A DNA stretch of 64,000 nt from Mantis religiosa. Its lineage: Eukaryota; Arthropoda; Insecta; Mantodea; Mantidae. Made by a program: the position numbers and the translations under genes. Positions 58,765 through 64,000 of this stretch are shown piece by piece. The stretch is from assembly GCA_030765055.1 (NCBI GenBank), contig CM060953.1, forward strand, positions 181,785,239 through 181,849,238. Reading direction: 5' to 3'. Below the pieces are notes generated by a model. That model was not told the origin of the DNA and did not search any database. It saw only the letters and a program-made list of their open reading frames with translations. How positions within the stretch are numbered: the stretch's first letter is position 1; each line of letters begins with the position of its first letter.

Positions 58765-59689
58765 TGAGGGCTGTTCAATAAAGAATGATCATAATTTTTT
58801 TACGATCATAATTTTTCGCAATAAATTTCAATCTTATTATATTCTGTTAGCTTAATGTGAAACAAGCACGCTGTAGTAGTGTAGTAGTTTCATTGTTGGT
58901 ACTCCTGGTTTCCGCCTGTGAGAACCAGGCAAGTTCAGACATGTTCAGTATCACCTACCGCTGCGATGGAGGTAACACGCAGTTAAAGTTGATGTTAGAG
59001 GAAAATCCGGAGTTTCTTTCAAACGTAATCTCTGCTGATGAAACTTGGCTACTTCATTTTGATCCTGAGACGAAACAGCAAAGCTCAGTGTGGAAATCTC
59101 CTTCATCACCAACTCCCAAATAAGCTAAAGTGGTTGCTTCTGCTGGGAAAGTTATGGTCATCTCATTCTTTGATATTCATGGAATGGTTTATCAGGATGT
59201 TGTACCTGCACACACATCAGTAACAGGACAATGTTACATGGATGTCCTTAAAACATTGCAAGTCCATATCAGGCACAAACGATCACATTTCCGTGAAGCG
59301 GACTGGATGCTGCAGCACGATAAAGCGCCGCCACATATTGCCAAAGTTGTTGCTGAATATCTTGCAAAAGTAAACGTGAAGTGCATCCCCTACTCTTCCT
59401 ATAGTCCGGATTTAGCCCCATGTGACTTTTTTCTATTCACTAACTTGAAGAAACATATTCGTGGGAGGCATTATCCATCAACAAAAGCAGTGGTGAAGGC
59501 TGTGGAGGTGATTTTGAAAGATCTCTCAAAAAGTGCTTTCCAGCATGTCTTTGAAGACTGGCAGAAACGCTGGGACAAGTGCATTGCATTCAGGGGAGAC
59601 TATTTTGAGAAAGACCATCAAAATTATGAGGATAAGCAAAGGTACGTTGAGAAAAAAAGTTGTGATCTTTCTTTATTGAACAGCTCTCG
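58765..59689 (+). mobile_element. Mariner family M2, copy 3, internally deleted
   Basis: It begins TGAGGGCTGTTCAATAAAGA and ends TCTTTATTGAACAGCTCTCG, with TA at 58763-58764 and 59690-59691. Relative to copy 2 about 370 bp are missing: MEVTR is followed directly by the QLKLMLEE region at ~58980, with GC shared at the junction. The deletion differs from that of copy 1. Confidence 0.9.
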
Positions 59690-59726
59690 TAAGTTGTATA
59701 TTTTAACCATATTTACATTTTTGTGA
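58857..59726 (+). pseudogene. M2 mariner transposase, copy 3 (deleted)
   Basis: After the deletion the catalytic core reads QLKLMLEENPEFLSNVISAD, ETWLLHFDPETKQQS, a stop at 59121-59123, then MVASAGKVMVISFFDIHGMV, LQHDKAPPHIAKVVAEYLAK and YSPDLAPCDFFLFTNLKKHI, ending in a frame that reads into flanking DNA at 59726. All three catalytic aspartates are present (ADETW, HDKAPPH, APCD). The helix-turn-helix is lost. The C-terminal 200 codons are the best-preserved of the three copies. Confidence 0.9.
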
Positions 59727-60323
59727 AGTAAGTTTTTGTGTATCGCTTACGGGTTACCTGTAACGAAGTTAGGGTCAACTATCCACTAACATTGCTGTCT
59801 GTGAGGTTAGGAACTCCAGATAGTAAGGAGAAGAGGTTGGTCATACTGCGTGGTGCATATCTCCATGTTTGAGCTCTATAACCTGGGCTGGATGGGTTTG
59901 TTCAGTTCAGTCAGTTGGCAGTTGTTTGAGGCAAGCACACAGTGCCTGATCTATTTATTAGGCCTTTGTTGGAAGTCTACCTTCACTAATTAATTCACGC
60001 TTTGGCCGGTAGTAGGCACTTTGTGGTTGGGCTGTTCATACCGAAGAGCCCCAACATCTGAACCAAGAACATCACGAAGAAAAATAGTATGAGGCGTACG
60101 GAGGATGTTAAAACCAGCCCAAGCTACCACAAAAATAAGCATACACAAAGATACATTAAAAACCAACGAGAGACCATTACAAAGTCTAAAATATGAACTT
60201 ACTGGTACTCATTCTCGCGTGTCATCGTGTTTCTGTGTTAAATCTGTCATGAAACAACATGAAAAAACATTCCTTGCCGATGGTAGCACTTGCACACCCA
60301 ACCACATTTTTTGGCACGCTTTA
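59692..60323. other. Unassigned sequence between two transposons
   Basis: A 79-codon frame at 60105-60344 crosses the Tc1 left end, so it is chance. Nothing else is recognised. Confidence 0.4.
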
Positions 60324-60731
60324 CAGGTGTGTGCAAATTATTAGACTCATTCATGCTTTTTTACTTTGCTTCAGTTTAATATTCAAAATATCAGTTATTT
60401 ACCGCCGTAACCTATTTCAATTTGTTAAAATTCCTTTCCTTGCTATAATATGAAGCATATTCAAGGATATTTCTCTCTTAATAATAGCTGCGGGATTTTT
60501 CTTTTACTTATAGTAATATGGTGGTAGCTCTGAATTAAGAGCAGCCATTTTCTTGAGGTCTATTTATCCAACTGTTTGTTGATATTGCCTTCATTTGGTG
60601 AATGTAGTAACTGAAGATTGTTAATATTTGCCTTTATTGTGTTTTATGGCTAATATATTCTCAGTATTTATTATTAATTGATGTCAAGCCAGGTAACATC
60701 GTGTATCTTTTCTTTAGCTTTCACTGAGGTT

Positions 60732-61934
60732 ATGGGCAAAACTGCTGACTTATGCCCAAGGAAAGTAGCTGTAACTGAGAGTCTTTTGAAGGAAACTCTT
60801 TATTCACAACGTGAAATAGCTAAGAAATTGTGTATTTCACAAAAATGTGAAAGTCGCATTAATCAAGCTTTAACATTCGGTGAGGCGTTGACCTCACAAA
60901 GGGATGGAAAATGCGGGAGGAAAAGAAAGCTATCACCAAGGATGCAAAGAAAACTTGTGCAGGTGGCAAAACAAAATAGAAGAGCAACCAGCATTGACCT
61001 CAGTAATCAACTAAAGCAGTACGGTACAGAAATATCGGCCTCAGTAGTTCGCAGAAGATTATGTGAAGCAGGTTTACCAGCACACAGGCCTTGTAAAAAG
61101 GCTAAACTGACACCTGCAATGGGGGAAAAAACGTTTAGAATGGGCCAAAGAGATGCAGAAACATCCAGTGGAATTTTGGAGAAAGGTAAATAGTATGAAA
61201 ATTGTATATAGCATAAAATTAAAATATGTACTTGTAAGTGTTATGGAAATGAAATAAACAGCCTAAACTTTGTTTCTCTCATTGCTGGTTTTGTTATACT
61301 ATCTTTGAGCAATTTTAAAACTGTTTAATATTAATAGAGGTTTTTATTGTTTCAGGTAATTTTCTCAGGTGAATCCATGTTTGAAGTATGTGAAGAGAGC
61401 AGCCAATATGTGAGAAGGGCAGATAAAGAAGCATTTTCCCCTCAGTGTGTCGATCAAAGAGTAAAGCACCCAACGTCAAAAATGGTCTGGGGCGGTATGT
61501 CTGTCCATGGACCTGGAAGATTATACATAGTTGTGGGATCTATGGAGCAGGAGGAGTATAAAAGTGTATTAGAAACAAGACTGTTTCCGCAAAGTAAAGA
61601 ATGGTTTCCAAATGGTGATTTTGTGTTCATGCATGACAGTGCTCCCTGCCATAGAGCAAAATCTGTAATCCAGTTCCTCAAAGAAAACAATGTAAAAGTA
61701 CTACCATGGCCGGAGAATAGCACTGATTTAAATCAAATAGAGAATCTGTGGGATATTGTTAAATAGAGACTGAAAACATAGAAAATAACAACAGAAGTTC
61801 AGCTTATTGAGGGCCTGATAAGCATTTGGCACAGGGATGAAGAAATAAAGGAAAAGTACTCTAACCTTGTAGAGAGCATGCCTAAACGCATCAAAATGGT
61901 AATAAAGGCTAAAGGAATGCATACAAAATACTAA
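60732..61934 (+). pseudogene. Tc1-like transposase with an intron (DD34E), inactivated
   Basis: Exon 1 (60732-61185) has MGKTADLCPRKVAVTESLLK, a paired-like helix-turn-helix (SQREIAKKLCIS), the GRKRKLSPRMQRKL linker, a second HTH (VVRRRLCEAGLPAHRPCKK), and a one-base frameshift at the GGGGGAAAAAACG run near 61122-61134. Exon 2 (61356-61934) has VIFSGESMFEV, WGGMSVHG, MHDSAPCHRAKSVIQFL and STDLNQIENLWDIVK. The second Asp (61635-61637) and final Glu (61740-61742) are 34 residues apart. The first catalytic Asp is Gly (GGT 61368-61370) where FSDES is usual. TAG codons at 61764 and ~61779 cut the C-terminus, which otherwise runs to a TAA at 61932-61934. Confidence 0.9.
61186..61355 (+). other. Spliceosomal-type intron in the Tc1 transposase
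   Basis: The donor is GAAAG|GTAAAT and the acceptor TTTATTGTTTCAG|GTAATT. Removing the 170 bp joins PVEFWRK to VIFSGES, restoring the conserved W-x-x-V-x-F-S-D-E-S order of Tc1 transposases. Boundaries are exact by motif continuity; splicing itself is inferred. Confidence 0.85.
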
Positions 61935-62041
61935 GAGTTGAAAAAAGTATTTTGTAATATTATTTCTGTTAAATAAATAGAAAATAAACGGTATATGTTA
62001 AAAATTTCACCATCGAGTCTAATAATTTGCTCACGTCTGTA

Positions 62042-62963
62042 TTTTATCTAAATTTCAAGGCATACGTATGTCAACAAGCAAGGTCATATTGTCAGGATTA
62101 TGCATACATGGAGGCAAGTATGCCGCTAGAATGGCGAGGTTTTAAGTATTTCTTGTTTTCTGCAGCTTTCTCACATATAAACAAAATATTGATGTAGGAC
62201 ATTGTTGAAGGAATTTATTTTTTTCCCACGATCCAAAATCACTCGCAAGGAAATGGCGATGCTCTACAGCTTTGAATAACGTGCAATGCTGTATGTGCAA
62301 CAGTTTGTTGCACAATTGTGTTACAATATACTATTGCTATCTGAAGTAAACACAGTAATACGATTTTTGAAGAATATTCTTCCCATCGGTAGGGTGACTT
62401 CTTAAGGGGAACCAGAATGGAATTCTGGGGTGAAATTTCATGAAATGAGTCATTGCTAAAATAATCTTCCCTGATGATTGTAGAAGTGAATAACGATAGT
62501 TATTTTCCTGTCTCATAGTTTTAAAAGTCCTAAATAGACTCATTTTGAAATAGCTGCACAGTGTGCCACGCCTCTTAATAGCCATTTGTAACTGTGTTCT
62601 CTCCTTGGTTGTAACATTATTGAAGCTATATTCCAGAGCACACCCTTATTAGGAAAGGAAGTCCTTGTTTTGTATATTAATATCAATCTGTGCATCTGAT
62701 GTTCATTCTTCCATGCTTTGTTTAGTATGTTTTGAATTACTAGTGCTGTTTTCAAGATGTGAAGAAGCAATAATTTTGATGTAAGACATCGGTATGGGAA
62801 CCAGTATAAACAGTTTAAGTAATCCTGATTACATAATTAAGGAACTACAACACCTAAAATGGAAAAAGTGTAGTAACATAGGACAAAATATTGACTTCGT
62901 CAAACCTAACCTCAAACATTGGCGATGAATGTGAAGTGAAAATTAACTCTTCCAGGAAAAAAA
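62042..62963. other. Unassigned sequence
   Basis: No element was recognised. TTAAGGAACTACAACACC at 62838-62855 resembles the inverse of the segment at 63449-63468, a possible terminal repeat of the element holding the next frame. Confidence 0.35.
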
Positions 62964-63458
62964 TTGGTTTCTTCATTGTGTAATGGCAGTGATGACAATT
63001 TAACTAAAGTAAATAATGATATTAGATCAAGAAGTTTTCAGTTAGTAGATATAGAAACTTTGCACAGTGTAAATTTTGTGAACATGAAAAATGTATTCAT
63101 ATCAGAGGACATCAAGAATCGAAATGGATTATTAGCCACATTATCACTCAGTTGCCAAAAGTGTAATAAAGAACATACAGTTGAAACATTCAGAACAATT
63201 GAAAGTGGTGTAGAAGTAAGTGTAAGGTTTGTTTATGACTTGAGAAGCATTGGCAAGGGAATTGAGGCAGGTAAGACATTAGCTGGTGTTCTCAATTTAC
63301 CAGCCCCCACCGCCATATTTAATAAAATAATTAATAATACCATAGAGCAAGTGACCATGGAGTCTAGGAAGAAGAGAAGGAGTGAAAAACGAAAGAGGAA
63401 GGATGCTGATGATAAAAAGATGCAGAATATATGTATCTGGGGAAATTTTGAGGTGTAG
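62964..63458 (+). CDS. Mutator-like transposase-domain protein, short (164 codons)
   Basis: The frame is intact from 62964 to 63458. Features are SFQLVDIETLHSV (24-36), a CQKC knuckle (64-67), a strand reading SVRFVYDLRSIGKG (86-99), then AGVLNLPAPTAIFNKI (107-122) and a strongly basic tail (ESRKKRRSEKRKRKD, 133-147). The order 'R-x-(V/L)-D-I ... C-x-x-C ... R-x-V-x-x-x-R-S-I-G-K-G ... (M/L)-N-(L/M)-P-x-P' is the N-terminal part of a family annotated in many arthropod genomes as Mutator-like transposase domain proteins. The usual catalytic half is absent, since the basic C-terminal type of tail follows at once. So this is an internally deleted transposase copy or an exon. Confidence 0.55.
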   Translation: MVSSLCNGSDDNLTKVNNDIRSRSFQLVDIETLHSVNFVNMKNVFISEDIKNRNGLLATLSLSCQKCNKEHTVETFRTIESGVEVSVRFVYDLRSIGKGIEAGKTLAGVLNLPAPTAIFNKIINNTIEQVTMESRKKRRSEKRKRKDADDKKMQNICIWGNFEV

Positions 63459-64000
63459 TTCCAACTTAGATAAACTTTAATGCTGTTTTTCTCTGTTTTA
63501 TTTTTTATAAGTTGGGTGCGCTCATCTATAAAACTACTGTCTTTAACTATCTCTCGTATTAACTTTTTATTCCAATAATTTACAATCGATTATTTACAAC
63601 CTAAACCATGTTATAATTTATGTGCAAAGATGATTACTCTCAATAACTCAAAATACATATTATATCTTTGGCGCTTAGCCAGGAAAGCTTGGGAAATTTC
63701 TTTAAAACTGACTTTGGGTCAACTGGAGTAATTTCAGACTTTACCCTAATTCTTGGAATGGTTTAATGGCGAATTAAATCTTCTGATGCAATTAAAATTT
63801 GTGTTGACTTAAGTTAAAACAACTGAACATCCTTAAAAGTTCTAAATAAAGAAAATAATGTTTTGAAAGAAAAATAAAAAAAGAACATCTTGTAATTAGC
63901 TTATTAAATTAGCTTCTTGCTTATTTTTGCTGGGTAATTTACTTGAGTTTTCAAAGTCATGCCTAATATCATTAGGTAATTATTTACAGAACAAAGTTCT
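63459..64000. other. Unassigned sequence to the window edge
   Basis: It begins with a segment (63474-63510, CTTTAATGCTGTTTTTCTCT) that resembles the one following the stop codon in the TTAA element at 26070-26100. No further feature was seen. Confidence 0.35.

Larger units (their letters stand above)
60324..62039 (+). mobile_element. Tc1-like transposon, complete ends
   Basis: It starts CAGGTGTGTGCAAATTATTA and ends TAATAATTTGCTCACGTCTG. These are inverted with few mismatches over ~24 bp, and TA lies on both sides (60322-60323 and 62040-62041). At 1,716 bp it is of normal Tc1 size plus an intron. Confidence 0.92.

Overview
This window is AT-rich, repeat-dense eukaryotic DNA. Long stretches lack open frames and most coding traces are broken transposases or reverse transcriptases. 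tRNA-headed SINEs are common, and several mariner/Tc1 elements have TA target duplications. This fits a large insect genome; a cockroach- or termite-like host is a guess that no host gene here confirms. I found no convincing host gene, functional tRNA, rRNA, CRISPR array or prokaryotic feature.

Layout. 1-8 kb: unassigned AT-rich DNA, a perfect 40-bp palindrome (191-230), two hairpin elements (1924-2107 and 3177-3699) that look Penelope-related, and SINEs. 8-16 kb: a Jockey-like LINE 3' end on the minus strand, more SINEs, a 193-bp (GA)n run, a tRNA-derived MITE and a 5'-truncated LINE with a 430-codon reverse transcriptase frame. 16-28 kb: mostly unassigned DNA, then a short mariner/Tc1-superfamily element with ~125-bp inverted repeats (22004-22728), a TTAA-flanked element (25354-26464), and a deleted hAT element (26623-27419) carrying the tRNA-derived MITE inside it. 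28.9-30.6 kb: a 140-bp satellite, 12 units, partly organised as 280-bp dimers.

31-48 kb is the richest transposon cluster: a GC-rich SINE, a tRNA-derived fold-back element, a mariner split by a non-LTR retrotransposon that left a 16-bp target duplication, two copies of a second mariner family (a third lies at 58.8 kb), a complete but decayed third mariner type, and an irritans-like mariner remnant. 48-57 kb: SINEs, a 179-codon intact frame of a conserved invertebrate family (50776-51315), a tandem duplication, and a mariner/Tc1-superfamily C-terminal remnant. 57-64 kb: a PIF/Harbinger-like element with a Myb/SANT frame and a threefold 179-bp repeat, the third mariner copy, a complete Tc1-like element whose transposase is interrupted by a spliceosomal-type intron, and a frame resembling the Mutator-like transposase domain family.

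The genes do not form a pathway. They record successive waves of mobile elements, with nesting (LINE in mariner, MITE in hAT), deletion derivatives and SINE pairs giving relative ages.
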